This document shows, one piece after another, positions 50,735-62,857 of a stretch of 64,000 bases of DNA. The position numbers and the translations under genes are program-made. Origin of the DNA: Pseudisothecium myosuroides (Eukaryota > Streptophyta > Bryopsida > Hypnales > Lembophyllaceae). The notes under the pieces are model-generated. The model did not search any database and had not been told where the DNA came from. It saw only the letters and a program-made list of their open reading frames with translations. Location: the NCBI GenBank assembly GCA_951799445.1, contig OX637287.1, forward strand, positions 43,739,724-43,803,723, read 5' to 3'. Numbering within the stretch: the stretch's first letter is position 1; each line of letters begins with the position of its first letter.

Positions 50735-51065
50735 TTACACTATTGAGCTTACTTGGATATAGAAAATACACATGTAAGGTAACAACACCTAATTATAACC
50801 CCTTTTTGAAATCAAGCCCTACAAATTCTTGTCTAAAATGTACAATCTCTAGTAATGGGAGCCTAAATTTGCATTTGGATATACATATTTTTAGCATTTT
50901 CACAATTCACAATTTATCCATACAACTTCCAAACAATGCATTGTGAGTGAATCTAGAATCCCCTTTTACCAACAAGACCCCACAAAAAAAAATTCAATGT
51001 AATAAATGGAACTAGGTTGAATTGCTTCTTCGGACACATTTAGTTGTAGTTACGTGGTTACCTTT
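50735..51065 (-). repeat. Dispersed repeat P, copy near PurM
   Basis: Blocks 'GAATCCCCTTTT.CCAACAAGA', 'GGACACATTTAG' and 'GTGGTTACCTT' also occur in the repeats in sigma-factor introns 3 and 4. No coding potential. Confidence 0.45.
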
Positions 51066-51124
51066 CCTTCTTTCTTCATTGCTCAAGCCCAACAAAACTT
51101 TTCTCGGTTACATTCAAAAGTGTA

Positions 51125-51360
51125 TTAACCCCTAAACGCCTCAATCCTTTTTTGAATTTACTAGAATTTGCACATTTTTGCTTATATCTTTGTACAAAAA
51201 TATCATTTACTAGAATTTCATGAATGTGGTTATAAGAAAGGTTATCTTTTCTAAATTCATGTATTACATTGGATGAATGAGAAGTTGGTTGGACTACAGA
51301 GGGCTTTGAAGCCCTCTGTTCATCGTCCAGAAAATGAACTTCGGAGCGCTTCAGGGTTAA
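51125..51360 (+). mobile_element. TTAA-ended element, family F copy 2
   Basis: A 236-bp element from TTAACCCCTAAACGCCTC to GGAGCGCTTCAGGGTTAA, with an internal palindrome (AGAGGGCTTTGAAGCCCTCT near 51298). It is the smallest intact TTAA-ended copy in the window. Confidence 0.72.
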
Positions 51361-51843
51361 GGTAGCAACACCCAAAACCATCACTGTACCCATGACCATC
51401 ACCTCTAAAATCTTGGAAAATTTGTAGAAATGAATAGATGTGATTACAAGGATGTACTATATCTGAACATCAGATCCTAGTGTTGGTATTAGGTGCATTT
51501 GCAGTCGTCTCTTTAAAAATTCATAATTTATTCTCATAGTATACTCTTTCTCCTTCGGCACAGACTATGCGGTTGGAGTCTTGGACCTTGGACCTACCCT
51601 ACCTTGGACCTTGGACCCTGGGTTTGCTTTCTACACAGGATCTTCCCTTCAGTTTCTTCAGTCCCATCTGCAGCTATCTACGAACTGATTCGCTCCTCTC
51701 GTGGCAGATTCGCCGCTACTCTCTCCGTCAGCTTGTACATACCCTCTCCTCATTCCAATTTCATTTGCTTTTCCTCAATCTCTGTTTTTTAGGGGGTTTG
51801 TTCCAGAGATTTTGGTTGAGGATTTCGTCAGTTTCGTGTGGCG

Positions 51844-53367
51844 ATGGCAGCTTTGGCAGCGACGCAATCTGGTGTTGTGGTGAAGGGCGTTCCCTTGGGA
51901 GGTCTGCGGCTGTTGGGTGGGAAGCAGCAGCAGCATGGAGCGATGCGCGTGGCGACGAGGAAGGGGCAGTGCACAATTGCTGCAAGCACCAACGGGCTCA
52001 CGTACAAGGACGCGGGCGTGGACATCGACGCGGGCACGGAGCTCGTGCGCCGAATTGCGAAGATGACGCCCGGAATTGGAGGCTTCGGGGGCTTGTTCCC
52101 CTTCGGCGACTCGTACTTGGTGGCGGGCACGGATGGGGTCGGCACGAAGCTGAAGCTGGCGTTCGACATGGACCAGCACGACACCATCGGGATCGACTTG
52201 GTGGCGATGAGCGTGAACGACATTATCACCAGCGGCGCCAAGCCCCTGTTCTTCCTGGACTACTTCGCCACCAGCCGCTTGGACGTCAACCAGGCGGAGC
52301 AGGTGATCAAGGGCATCGTGGACGGGTGCAAGCAGTCGGAGTGCGCGCTCCTCGGCGGCGAGACGGCGGAAATGCCAGGATTCTACGCGCCCGGCGAGTA
52401 CGACTTGAGCGGGTTCGCGGTGGGGAGTGTGAAGAAGGAGGCGCTCGTGGATGGGAAAAAAATTGACGTGGGCGATGTGCTGCTGGGGCTGCCTTCCAGC
52501 GGGGTGCACTCGAATGGATTCTCGCTGGTGCGCAAAGTGCTGGCCAAGTCGGGGGCGTCGCTACAGGACCCATTGCCCGGGGCCGGCGTTTCCATCGGGG
52601 AGGCTCTGCTTGCGCCCACGACGATCTATGTCAAGCAGGTGATCGCCGTTTTCTTTTTCGCTTCGAATTCCAAAAGTGGATTCTTTTGAAACGGGGTTAC
52701 TCAATTCACAACCTTCTTTGCTTGTCACATCTTTTTCTTGCTTTTTTGGCCTCTAGTGTCCTATGGAAATTATGAGCATACAGTGCATGTTCTGTGGAGA
52801 GAATGTACCAGAGGTGTTCGTGAGCAGCACTCATACCTCTTTTTAATCGTCATCTAGTCGATGCTGCTTTTAAAGAGAGTCATGTAGCTTTTCTGTTTTT
52901 TTGCTGTACTCAAATCTTCTGGCATCAGGAAATGTTCTTTCTTCGCTGTGCTTTTTCTTTGAACTCCTGGGTTTCATTTCGGTTCATTACTGAAGAAGGA
53001 GAATTATTTGCTGATGAGTTGTGTATTCCCCATACAGGTACTGGAGCTCTTGGCCAAGTTTGAGATTAAGGGCATTGCTCACATCACCGGTGGCGGTTTT
53101 ACGGACAACATCCCTCGCGTGTTCCCCAAGGGCCTCGGTGTGAACGTGAATGTAGGTTCCTGGGAAGTGCTACCCATCTTCAAATGGTTGCAAGAGCAGG
53201 GTGGTGTGGAGGATGCGGAAATGCGGCGGACATTCAACATGGGCATTGGAATGGTGCTCATCGTTAGCAAGGACGTTGCAGAGGCCCTCGTCTCTGAGAA
53301 CACGTCTTATGGCAAGGTGTATCGCTTGGGGGACATCGTGAAGGGTGAAGGCGTCACTTTTCAGTAG
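51844..53367 (+). CDS. PUR5: Phosphoribosylformylglycinamidine cyclo-ligase (AIR synthetase)
   Basis: Fifth step of purine synthesis: ATP-dependent ring closure of FGAM to aminoimidazole ribonucleotide (EC 6.3.3.1), in plants an organelle (plastid) enzyme. Two exons, 51844-52638 and 53038-53367 (TAG), with a GT-AG intron in phase 0; 374 residues. The ATG at 51844 follows an in-frame GTG that I did not use. Residues 1-50 are Ala/Gly/Gln-rich with basic residues and no acids, as a transit peptide. PurM signatures follow: [33 protein letters not shown] (about 93-106), [45 protein letters not shown] and, in exon 2, [17 protein letters not shown]. Exon 1 is much GC-richer than its surroundings. 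A broken copy of exon 1 lies at 63378-63962. Confidence 0.96.
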
Positions 53368-54671
53368 TTCATGAAGTTGCTAAACCACCAAATTCAATTC
53401 AGGTGAGGCTTCTACCTCAGACAATTGTGGTAGGGTTTGCTTTGATACGGTAGGGTTATGTTGCACAACCAATAATTTCAAGGCGGTATTCATTATCTTT
53501 TTGTACTTGGTCTGTAAAAAACTGTGCGCAGATAGTCAAAAGTGGCCACTTCCATATCGACTGGAGTTTTAGTTATATCATTTAGAAACCTTCATTAAGG
53601 ATGCAAATGCATGTATTAATAGACAGAAGAAATTGTTTGAAATTGTTCTACATATTTGAATGGTAGAAATCTGTTTTGAAAGCTATCAGCTTCCAAAGTG
53701 GACTTTCTATGTTTAGCTCGGGCCCTTAAGAGTTACAGGTCTACTGTGATGATGACGTTGACTAACTAACTCATTGCAATGCAGTACAGGGTATTAACTA
53801 AAACTTACAACGGCCACCATCAACCACGACGTCGTCAGCTTGTAGTGAAAGTAGCGCTGTCGCTCATAGTTTTTTATTTTTTTTATTTTATTTTTAAACA
53901 AATTTCATTGCAAAGAAAAGAGTACAAACCCACCAGCCACAAGGGCCTGGCGGGGACAGTCACAACGACAGACTTGCTCATAGGTTTTGAAAGCTATGGA
54001 TCGAGCTCTTCGATGCAGTCATCATCCTTCCATCATGTGAGGTGATACTAGTAGTCTCCTCGTTGCATTGCATTATTGCTGGCGAATTCAGATTTCAGAG
54101 TTTAGGTTCAGTGTCAGCATCCACCTTGTCTACTGTGGTTTGCTGTCAATATTACATTGGTGAACACGTATACAAGTCATTTAGGGTTAGCTTCAGTGCT
54201 CTACACATGATATGTTGATCAGAGTCATCACAATGGAATGATCACACGTTCTATTAGATCTGCACATATTTTTTCCACCTTGTTCTTCCCATTGAATTCG
54301 CTTGAACATGTTCAATCCCAATTCTGAATGGGTTGTTTAATGAAGATACCAAAATATTGAGGGAGGGAACCTGTTTCAACTATTTATCTTGGTGGTTTTT
54401 AGGGTTTAGGGTTTAGGGTTTAGGAGATTTTAAATAATAAACTAGGTAGTTTGGCGTGAAGGCGTGTATATGCATTTTTACACGATGCTCTAATGGTGTT
54501 TGTTGTGTCTGTGATCGAATGGTGGTCAGCTGCTTCTTTATGTTGGAAGAAATTGGCGATAATGTAATAACTTGTGAAACTAGGTTTGGAGAATCTTGTT
54601 GCATTAAATAGAATACTGCTCTGCAGTTGGTTTTTGAATGAACTGTGACGTATGCTGCATGTAATTTTTCA
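53368..54671. other. PurM downstream region
   Basis: No gene is recognised. It contains a short interstitial telomere-type repeat at 54398-54424 and otherwise unremarkable AT-rich DNA. Confidence 0.55.
54398..54424 (+). repeat. Interstitial plant telomere-type repeat
   Basis: Three full TTTAGGG units plus a partial fourth, isolated in intergenic DNA. This is the canonical plant telomere heptamer. Confidence 0.9.
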
Positions 54672-56703
54672 GATTGCCGCTGGACTCCAGGGTAGAGATG
54701 GATGAGGGCTGGCGGTATACTCTGGTAGAGAATGACACCAATACTGAATTCATTATCGAATATGATATCACGCGCACACTCAGATCCTCGAGACCTGCTG
54801 GAACTCTTCGCTCCTAGGGAGACCGGGCTTCCCCTTGTCAAGTTTTTGACTGGATCGGTGCAGCTGGACCCCATTTCTTCCAAACTGCGACTTACGTGAG
54901 AACGTACAGATCACCATGTTCAGAGATGTGGCCAACACTTACTCTTGCCGAATGATTCCAAGGGCGGCGCTCAATAATTTCAAGCTTAACTACCAGCGCA
55001 GCTACAAGCCTGAAAGCATTTGGGTTGTCGTGAAGGATCACTTCCGGAGGATGGAGGACCTCCAGAGAAAAGTGACAACCAATGCACATAGTTATTCAAG
55101 AAGTTTCAGGAAGGAGTGGAACAAGTGGAATGAGCGGACCTAGCATTCCAAACCGTAGTGGATGCGGACTTGGAAGCCTCGTTTTAGGACATCAACGACA
55201 GGTCATTTCAGAATCCGTTTGGTCTATTAAGGATACAGCTCACAGATCCGTCGGAGGAGTTTATGGTCTGTACGTTGCTGCGTTCTATGGCTGAAAGGAA
55301 TGGCATTGCTACGTTCCTGTGGTGAACTTTCTTACAACAAGGCTGCTTTTGGCTTGTCTTCACTACCACCTTCTGTGCCAACTTTTTCAAAATTTGCTTT
55401 AGCAACCCTTGAGCTGAACTGGATCGTGGATTTCCTTTTTTGTAAACTGAAGACAAATCCGAAGTTGACAGTTGAAAATGGTGCAAGGAAAGGTGTAGGC
55501 TCGTATCCTCAAATCGTACGAATCGTTTGGATACTATGGAAGACAAGAATTTGGAAGCTAATGTTCGTCGACAAAAGGCTGATCGGGAAGCTCTGCAGGC
55601 ATCTCTACACCAGAAGCTCAGCAGATCTCATGGCAACTCTTCTTTCAACTTCTTGAATCCTATAACTTCGTGCGTGTCGAGCGGGAATACAACCAATCAA
55701 AACGAACTTGAAGCTCTCTGGCGGAAGAGATTGCAACCAAGCTCCTGTGCTCCTGGGTCCTACTCATCTCTAGATGCTTTTGTCCTTGAAAATCCAGAAA
55801 CCAGTTTTCTGGAGCTTTCAGTTGGAAGTTCCAGAACCGGAGCTTCTAAATGCATCCAGAAGTGCAAGTGGTTGGGGGAAACGGTGGCACTTTCAACGAT
55901 GTCGAATGTGTTAAATTTTTTTGCAAAAGCAGAAACTGGATTCTTAGCGAGAGTGCAACATCCCAATGTTGTGGAGTGGATGGGGTATGCATTTAAGGAG
56001 GATGTACGGGACCTTAATCATTATCGGGACTGTTACCTCGTGACTGAGCACATGGAGTCTGACTTGCATGAGTTGATTACCAAACAACTGACAATCGCTG
56101 ATGGAACAATTTCCACGACTCGAACTCCCCCTCGTTTTCTGGTAGCAGTGGACATTGCTTTTCAACTTGTGGAAACCATGATTCATGTGCACAAGTGTCG
56201 AGTAATACACCGGGATCTCAAACCGAAAAATGTTCTTGCAAGCCCAAAGTACTTCTCAGCCAGCTCATAGCGAGGCGCCGATTTTCTATACCATCAAACT
56301 AATAGATTTTGGATCCTCCAAAATTGGAGATGAAGGCTCCCATTTTCACACCAGGAAGCAAAGAACGACCATGTACATGGCTCCGAAGGTTTGGGAGTCA
56401 GAGGACAGCTACTCATGGTCCGCAGATGTATACAGCTTTAGACTGACATGTTACGAGATCTTCCACGAGAGGCTTCCTTGGGAGGGTGACATGACATTGA
56501 CGTTTGCGAACATTTAGAACGTCATGCGTGGAAAGATTATGTTTCCTTTTGCGTATTCAGAAGAATTGAAGGAACTTATTGAGAAGCGTTGTGCTCAGAA
56601 TCCCTCTAACCGACCGAGTTTTGAAGTCATCCGCAAAGCTTTGTGGCGGTTGAAATTTCAACCATTGCGGAACTTTTTGCCCAACTCTTCCTGGGTTCTT
56701 AGG
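54672..56703 (+). pseudogene. Protein kinase pseudogene
   Basis: A kinase-like reading with breaks. At 55527-56260 one frame carries LARVQHPNVVEWMGYAF, YLVTEHMESDLHELI, and the catalytic-loop VIHRDLKPKN, then runs into a stop. The following part continues in another frame from about 56230: IKLIDFGSSKIGD (DFG loop), TTMYMAPKVW, WSADVYSF, and after an in-frame TAG at 56515-56517, ELIEKRCAQNPSNRPSFE. The residues expected at VAIK and APE are altered (VALSTM; APK). Upstream, 54672-55310 holds short protein-like stretches in shifting frames (MFRDVANTYSCRMIP; FQNPFGLLRI; PSEEFMVCTLLRSMAERNG), probably the decayed N-terminal part. One intron or a sequencing error could explain a single break, but not all of them. 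Confidence 0.75.
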
Positions 56704-56793
56704 TAACTTTGGCAAATGAAAATTCACTAGTTGGCATCCCAAGATGGTGCAAACCATGAGTGATAATGTGGACTTGCAGAGGGAGGTTTACCC

Positions 56794-56900
56794 CATGAAC
56801 CCTTGAACGCCCAAATCCTTCTTTTAAGTTTTACAGATTTTAGTTTATATCTTGGTACAAACATGTTTTTTAACTCCGTTTCAACAAACTGGTCATACAG
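56794..56900 (+). mobile_element. Solo left end of a TTAA-type element, family F
   Basis: TGAACCCTTGAACGCCCAAA, then 'TTTTAAGTTTTACAGATTTTAGTTTATATCTTGGTACAAA' type sequence parallels the left third of 51125-51360 (TTTATATC..GTACAAA). No right end was found. Confidence 0.4.
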
Positions 56901-57874
56901 GAAGCTCCGATTGAAGTAGGGCAAATTCCCAATATTCAGCGACTGAAGTCGTCATATGCTAGCTAGAATCCTCCTGTTTCAGCTTCACACGCAAATGATA
57001 CAATAAATACTTCATTGATTGCTCTTGGGTTCCACAACTACTTTCAATGGTTCTCTCTAGTGCTAATGTTATACCTCCTGACAAAAAACTGCAGATCTTC
57101 AAGCTGTCTCACCACAAACTCGAAAACCTGGTGACCACCGGCCTCATTGTCCCTCTTAAAGATGTCAGAAGCTCTCAAAGGGGCTCGACAGACTCCACCA
57201 CTAAAACGCTAACAAGGTTATCATGAAAAGATAAGCTTACGACTAGGGCATCTGCAGATAGTTCGGAGGTGCTGCAACGTAGTTCGAGGATATGCTGTAA
57301 GTTACAATTGTACAGTGCATCACACCAAAAGGAGCTCTTCAGAAACTTAGTGAAAAATGCAGAGAAGTACATGCATTGCGACATTCTTTCAAGAGGTTCG
57401 CAAAACCGACTTTTCTTCACAACTTACTGATATAGTAAGCCGTATTGGGCAGCCGCTAATTTCATCTCCGTGTGCAAACTGTTCATGTCTGGTCACAGAT
57501 TTGGGCAATTGCAATCTCTCAGTGTTGAATGAGCCCAAGATAACCCACCGCGAGTAGTCACGATGGTTGTTCTTCGCCCTTCAGTTTCTTCACCTCGGTT
57601 TTCCCTGAATACATTCATCGTACTATAGTAAACTTGCCATTCATCGCACAGACAAAATTCAAACCCTTCTCCACATAAAAATAGAGATTTGCATGTTTTG
57701 AAATTTGGCATGATTATTAAATATCATGTTAAGATTCATCTTCAAAAAACAAAATGTAATAAGATTTCTTCCTAGAAATTTTATTGCAATTTGAAGGTGA
57801 TGAAGCTCAAATCTAGTTAAAAATTCCTTGCAACCAATCACCGCACAATGTGCGGTCATTGGACGGTGTTACAA

Positions 57875-58010
57875 AATTTTGTTTCCATCACAATTGAATT
57901 GGTAGTTCAATTTGTGCGGTTAGTGTTTGGTCATTGGAGGGGTGGGTGTACGGTTACTGTTTGGTCATTGGGAGTTGTTGTTGTGCGGTGTTTGGATGTA
58001 TGCGGTGAAT
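57875..58010 (+). repeat. Short local repeat GTGCGGT...TTTGGTCATTGG
   Basis: The words 'GTGCGGT', 'TTTGGTCATTGG' and 'CGGTTA(G/C)TGTTTGGTC' recur between 57850 and 58010 with roughly 25-50 bp spacing. Low-complexity duplication only. Confidence 0.4.
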
Positions 58011-58449
58011 GGCTGGTTTATTCTAACTTACGTTGTGATGAAAGTAGACATGATGGATTGATTGGACGGTATCAATTTACTTGGAGCTCGGGTATTGGTA
58101 ATCTCCATCAACGCTTGACAACAGTCTGCATGTATTCTTGGTACATACTAATGCCATATCTACTATACTAAATAGGGATATTAAGGGAACAAAAAAATGA
58201 AAGGGATTTATTGTGGAAAACTGTAGATGTTTGAAACATAATATACAACCCCCCAACACTTCAATAACTATTGATGTACATCAAAGGTAGATATTTATAT
58301 AGTGTAAAATGTCAATTAATTAGTATAGGTCTCCTTTAAAACCCTATTTAGTGTAGAAAGCCCAACTATAAGAATGGAAAAGCACATCTCCAAGGCCTTG
58401 AAATCCTAAATTGAGGAATATGTTGGAAAAAATCCATTCTAAAGAGTAC

Positions 58450-59424
58450 TTAGCCCCTCAAAGCCCAAGGCCTTTTTGGATTCAAAAACATCATTGCTTT
58501 TGAAGTGTTATAGATCTAAATGTCACTAAGTTATAGAGATCTCAACTATACAATCTTGTAGTGTATGTATTGAATCAAATTTGGAGTCATTTGGCCACAT
58601 AGATTGCAAGATTATAATGTTTTAGTGTCGAAAAAGGATGTTGAAATTTTCCTAGCAACACATTTAGAGGTGAAATTTGATTTCTAAACCTACTCAAATG
58701 AAAAAATTTAAAACTATAAAGTGATTCAAAACCAACATACAAACACATTGATGAAAGAAAATATCATTCAATTAACTCATTGTGTTTGCAAAATGGCTTT
58801 AAAATGTAAAAAAATAGCAAGAAAAGTTGCAAAAAACACATGTCAGGCTGAAACTCCTTCTACTAAAATGCTTCTTAGTCACTCATAACTTTTTCGGTTG
58901 ATATGAAATTTTATCCACACAAACTAAAATAGTGTATGCAAAGTTTTCAATTTTTTTATATTGGAAACAAACACTTTATGAAGAAAAAACAAGCCCCCAA
59001 AGTTCAGTGTAATCCACAAATGTCGGGATATTAAACTTTGAATTGCTTCCAAACATTCAAAAGAATTTGGATTGGCATGAAAATTTTACCGCAATAACTA
59101 GACTTCAAGGGCATCATAATCCCACAAATTTTATTGAAAAAAAACATTAGATGAAGGAGATTCAACTATACAAGCTCCAAAGTTGCAACCATCCAATGCA
59201 ATTTGGTGAACTCAAATTGAACATGTGAATTTTGATTGGCTTTCAAAAAATCAGTGTATTTTGGATTGATCTGAAAATTTTACCACACAAACTAGAAAAG
59301 AGAACGCAAATTTTTCAACAAGTTTTATCTAATTTGAACATTATATGCAAAAGTTACAATACTTTGAATTGAACTTGAAACTATGTGAAGACACTTTTGG
59401 TCCCCTTGGGCTGTGAGGGGTTAA
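58450..59424 (+). mobile_element. TTAA-ended element, family B/C copy
   Basis: Left end TTAGCCCCTCAAAGCCCAAG (TTAA changed to TTAG); the right end reversed is TTAACCCCTCACAGCCCAAG, an inverted repeat of about 20 bp. It is 975 bp. The interior carries several 'ACTCATAACTTTTT.GGTTGATATGAAATTTTA' style blocks like the other B copies. No transposase ORF. Confidence 0.72.
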
Positions 59425-61144
59425 CCCTGGAAGGATGCAACCTTGGTGACAGGTACTTACTCAAAAATGATTTAATTTTTGGACCAATAGGTGCATTCTT
59501 TGTTTCCATAGTAAGAAAAAAAATTGTCCATCAAACACTTTGTCCTCAACGTCATTTCAAGATTAAAGTAACTACATCTAATTGTGTCTAAATAAACAAT
59601 TGAACATTTGAGCAATGTTTCTACTATTAAATTTTTTAATTTATTTTATATCTTGTTGGAAGTCAAAAGACCATTCAAAATTTTCTTCTAGTGCATTTTT
59701 TGAACACCATATGAATATACTAAGAATTTTAAAGTGTTGAAAATAGGTGTATCCAAAATCAACCCTAGGTTCTCATGAATGGAGACAATACATTTTAGGC
59801 AAGAATTTTAGGGATTACTTTGAGAAAGGAGTCACTTTGATTAAGTACAGTTACTTGAAGTCCTAGAAAAAATATTTAAGGTTAGGGAGAATTTCCTTGA
59901 TGGCCATTCTTATAATACTCCTCATTTTTTATCATCAAAGTTCATTGCGCATGCTCAAGAGTTGCTATTTGCAATCAATTTGAACAGAAAGATTGCAATG
60001 ATTCAACCAAAATTGGCCATCATAGGAAGTAATTGGATAAATGTTTGAAGAATTGAGTTGGATGATCTCAAAAGACTTGGTATGAGTGCAAAACGTGGAA
60101 TTCAATGATTGTGTCAAAGAACAAGACCTAAAAATGTATTGAGAACTTTTCAGCAGCAATTTACGTTTATTTCTATCCATCCCCTATGGTAGGAGGTCCA
60201 TAAACTATTTATTAAGCCTACCTACGTCAATAACCTCATCAATGACAGTAATAGATATTTCAAGGAGCATGTCACTCATTCCTAGGTAGTAAATACATTT
60301 AGAACCAGGTTGATTTCAGGAACTCCCTACCTTAATGCCACTTCTTGAGGTTTAACATTTGTGTGGATGTCAATTTTTAATATTAAGAAAACAAAAATTT
60401 CTTTCTCCAACTTGATTGGTTATGATATTTGAGGCTTGCAAAAGCTTAGGCCTTAATTATAGTGGGGATCTAGCTAAGCCAATTAATAATTTCACAAAGC
60501 TCTCTACAACAAATCAAGTGTTTTATGAGTATAATTGGAGATGACTAGCGACCGCTTGCAGTCATATTTTTGGAGGCCAATACCTTGGAAAAAATATAAC
60601 TTCAAATACAACCACCAATCATATTTTGGCCTTGTACTTCATAGACGTATAATATACGCCCATTCAAAACACCAAAGTACTTCATAGGTAACGATAGGAA
60701 ATATTTCTAGGAAATGTCTAGTCATATTTGCTAGTCACAATTTTGCTGTAGTCATATTTTGCAATCACATTTCAATGGTAGTCACCTTTTTTCTTTTGGA
60801 GCATTCCAAGAAAAATAGAGGCAGTCCAAAAAAATATAGACAAGCTATTTTTTAGGATTTTAAAACCTAGTTACTATTTTTTTAGGATTTTGAACCCCTA
60901 GCTACTACTTTTCTAGGGTTTTAAAATCCTAGCTGCCGCTTCTTTGAACTTTTCTTCCTTGTCTTTTATTGACTTCTAGCTCTTATTCTTTATTGCTTCT
61001 TGTTGCTTTTTGTTGCATCTTAATTTTTGCATTTTGTTGCTTATATAGTTCTTGCTTCTTGTTTTTCCTTTTTGCATCTTAACACTTCCTTTTTATTGGT
61101 TCTTAAATCTTATTTTTTAATTTATTCTTGTTATATTTTAGCTC
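59425..61144. other. Repeat P copy and pyrimidine-rich DNA
   Basis: Repeat P lies at 59580-59870. From 60870 there are short TTTTAGGATTTTAAAACC iterations, then a T/C-rich tract (CTTCTTGTTGCTTTTTGTTGC, 60950-61135) that resumes on the far side of the large element at 63060-63250. No gene. Confidence 0.5.
59580..59870 (+). repeat. Dispersed repeat P, copy at 59.6 kb
   Basis: Ordered blocks 'TGTGTCTAAATAA', 'ATCTTGTTGGA', 'TTTTAAAGTGTTGAAAATAG', 'GTATCCAAAATCAACCCTAGG', 'CATTTTAGGCAAGAATTTTAG', as in 7850-8110 and 8465-8690. Confidence 0.55.
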
Positions 61145-61215
61145 TTAACTCCTAAAGGACCAGACTGCATTTTTTGGCTAAATAGCAATTTTGGGCAGGA
61201 CGGTGTAAATGACAA

Positions 61216-61461
61216 CGGTGCTAGTATGTGAGCCCAAGAATGCGAGCTTGTGAGCATTGAGCCTACAATATAGGTACCTATAATATAGATACCAAACACT
61301 ATAGAAGGTGTATGTATCATAAACACCTATAATATGGGTATTTGTAACATATATGCCCTATAATCATAGACGGTTCCTATAGTATATACACCTATAACAT
61401 AGGTGTGTAGTATTCTAGGCTCATAAGCTCACACTTTTATGCTCACACAATAGCAACCCTC
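61216..61461. mobile_element. Mutator-like MITE flanked by a 13-bp direct repeat
   Basis: A 246-bp segment with inverted ends (CGGTGCTAGTATGTGAGC; the right end reversed is GAGGGTTGCTATTGTGTGAGC) and a palindromic interior (CCTATAATATAG, CACCTATAACATAGGTG). It is flanked by perfect GTGTAAATGACAA at 61203-61215 and 61462-61474. The long duplication suggests a Mutator-type insertion, although 13 bp is longer than the usual 8-11. Confidence 0.65.
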
Positions 61462-62127
61462 GTGTAAATGACAATCTTTACATTCTAGGCCGAAATTTTA
61501 TTAGAAGGTGTGGACAAAGAATACCTTTCCTATACACTAAATTTCATGGCATTTCGAAATATGAGTCAAAAGTTATGGCCTAATATGTTATTTTTTTTCT
61601 TAAATGAGCAGTTCGGGCAAATAAAAAAAATCATTTTTTTCATAAAGAAAAATTTGAAATTGATTTTTTAGATTTATATATACGTGTAAACCTTTGAATC
61701 ATTCCAATTTGATCAATGAGATGAAAGTTATGAGGAATTTTAGTTTGTGGGTAGTTATGGATTTCCTACTTTAAAATAAACTTTGAAATTGTTTATTTAA
61801 CTCAATTTTCAATATTTTTGAAAATAAAATAAAATCATAGGATGTAGATTGTTGATTATAACATTACAATTATTGGAATTGGCAATTTTCAATTCCATAA
61901 CTAAATTCTTAACTATTTTGTATATTGAATCATTTCCTATATCTTTCTACTTATTATTTTTTCCTATACTAAATGTTGTACAATTTCAAATGATCTGAAA
62001 ATTTTCAAGCATGTAACCAACTTGCCGTGAAGATTGAATTCAAAAGAGTATTATTATTTTGGACATTTTTTCATACAAATGTGAGCTTGTAAAGTGCAAC
62101 TGCCCTGTTTTTTGCAAGTCCAAAAAA

Positions 62128-62857
62128 GGGTGAATGCAAGAAACACTTGCCAATTTTGTTGCGTTTTTACAATACTCATGATTTTTCAACTAGAGTACTA
62201 TAGAATTAGAAAAATGATTTGTAAAAAACAAAAAAAATATAGCTAACATATACACCTTTAAGATGAAGGTAACCACCAAAAGAAATGCATAGAAAAATTC
62301 TTTAAGCTAGAAAACTAGAAAAGTGCCAAATCTCAAGAAAATGGATACTTTGATGTATAAATTAGTTAAAAATAGGAAACAAAAATAAATACAAAAAGTG
62401 AAAATTGGACATTTGTAACAACTCTATGGAGATGGTCATTCATCCAAAAAAACTCCAAAATAATATTTTATATGTTTCAAAATGCAAGCAGAAAGAAGCT
62501 CTCTTTGTGGACATCTTCACAATACAAAATTAACTATTTTTAGAATTCCTTTCTTGCATAGATACAAGTCTACTAAAAAACCATGCCCTCTAAATTTCAG
62601 CTCAAAATTCGTTTTTTTTATACTAAATAGTACTAAAACCCTCCAAATTGGCAAGTGTGACATAAAATTGGGGGCTATTTTCGGACAGTAAACTATTTTT
62701 GAAAATTACCAAAAAATTAGGTAAGGTGTATAATATTCATGAGTACCTTGCATATAAATCTTGAGTCATTTGGAGCTAGAACGCAAAAGTTATAACCAAA
62801 AAACAAATCAGAATGCAAGGTGTGACGCAAAAGTACAGGTGTTTCTTGCATTCATCC
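62128..62857. mobile_element. Nested inverted-repeat element (GGRTGAATGCAAGAAACAC ends)
   Basis: The left end GGGTGAATGCAAGAAACACTTG is mirrored at the right by CAGGTGTTTCTTGCATTCATCC. The flanks 'CAAAAAA' and 'AAAAATGATT' align with one uninterrupted place in the 13837-15415 copy (GGACAAAAAAAGGATTTTTG), so this is an insertion. A partial relative starts at about 43066. Confidence 0.55.

Larger units (their letters stand above)
49429..51843. other. Intergenic region with repeat copies
   Basis: Holds two TTAA-ended elements (49871-50259, 51125-51360) and a repeat P copy (50735-51065). The PurM leader follows from about 51540, including a short iteration of CTTGGACC at 51582-51620. No further gene is recognised. 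Confidence 0.6.
56704..58449. other. Gene-free region after the kinase pseudogene
   Basis: A left end of family F (TGAACCCTTGAACGCCC, then sequence like 51125-51360) lies at about 56794-56900 with no right end found. Near 57880-58000 the short phrase 'GTGCGGT..GTTTGGTCATTGG' is iterated three times. No gene recognised. Confidence 0.5.

Noticed and set aside
51567..52689. A 299-residue plus frame and minus frames over PurM exon 1
   Set aside because: They are shifted or antisense readings of the PurM exon, whose own frame is conserved throughout.
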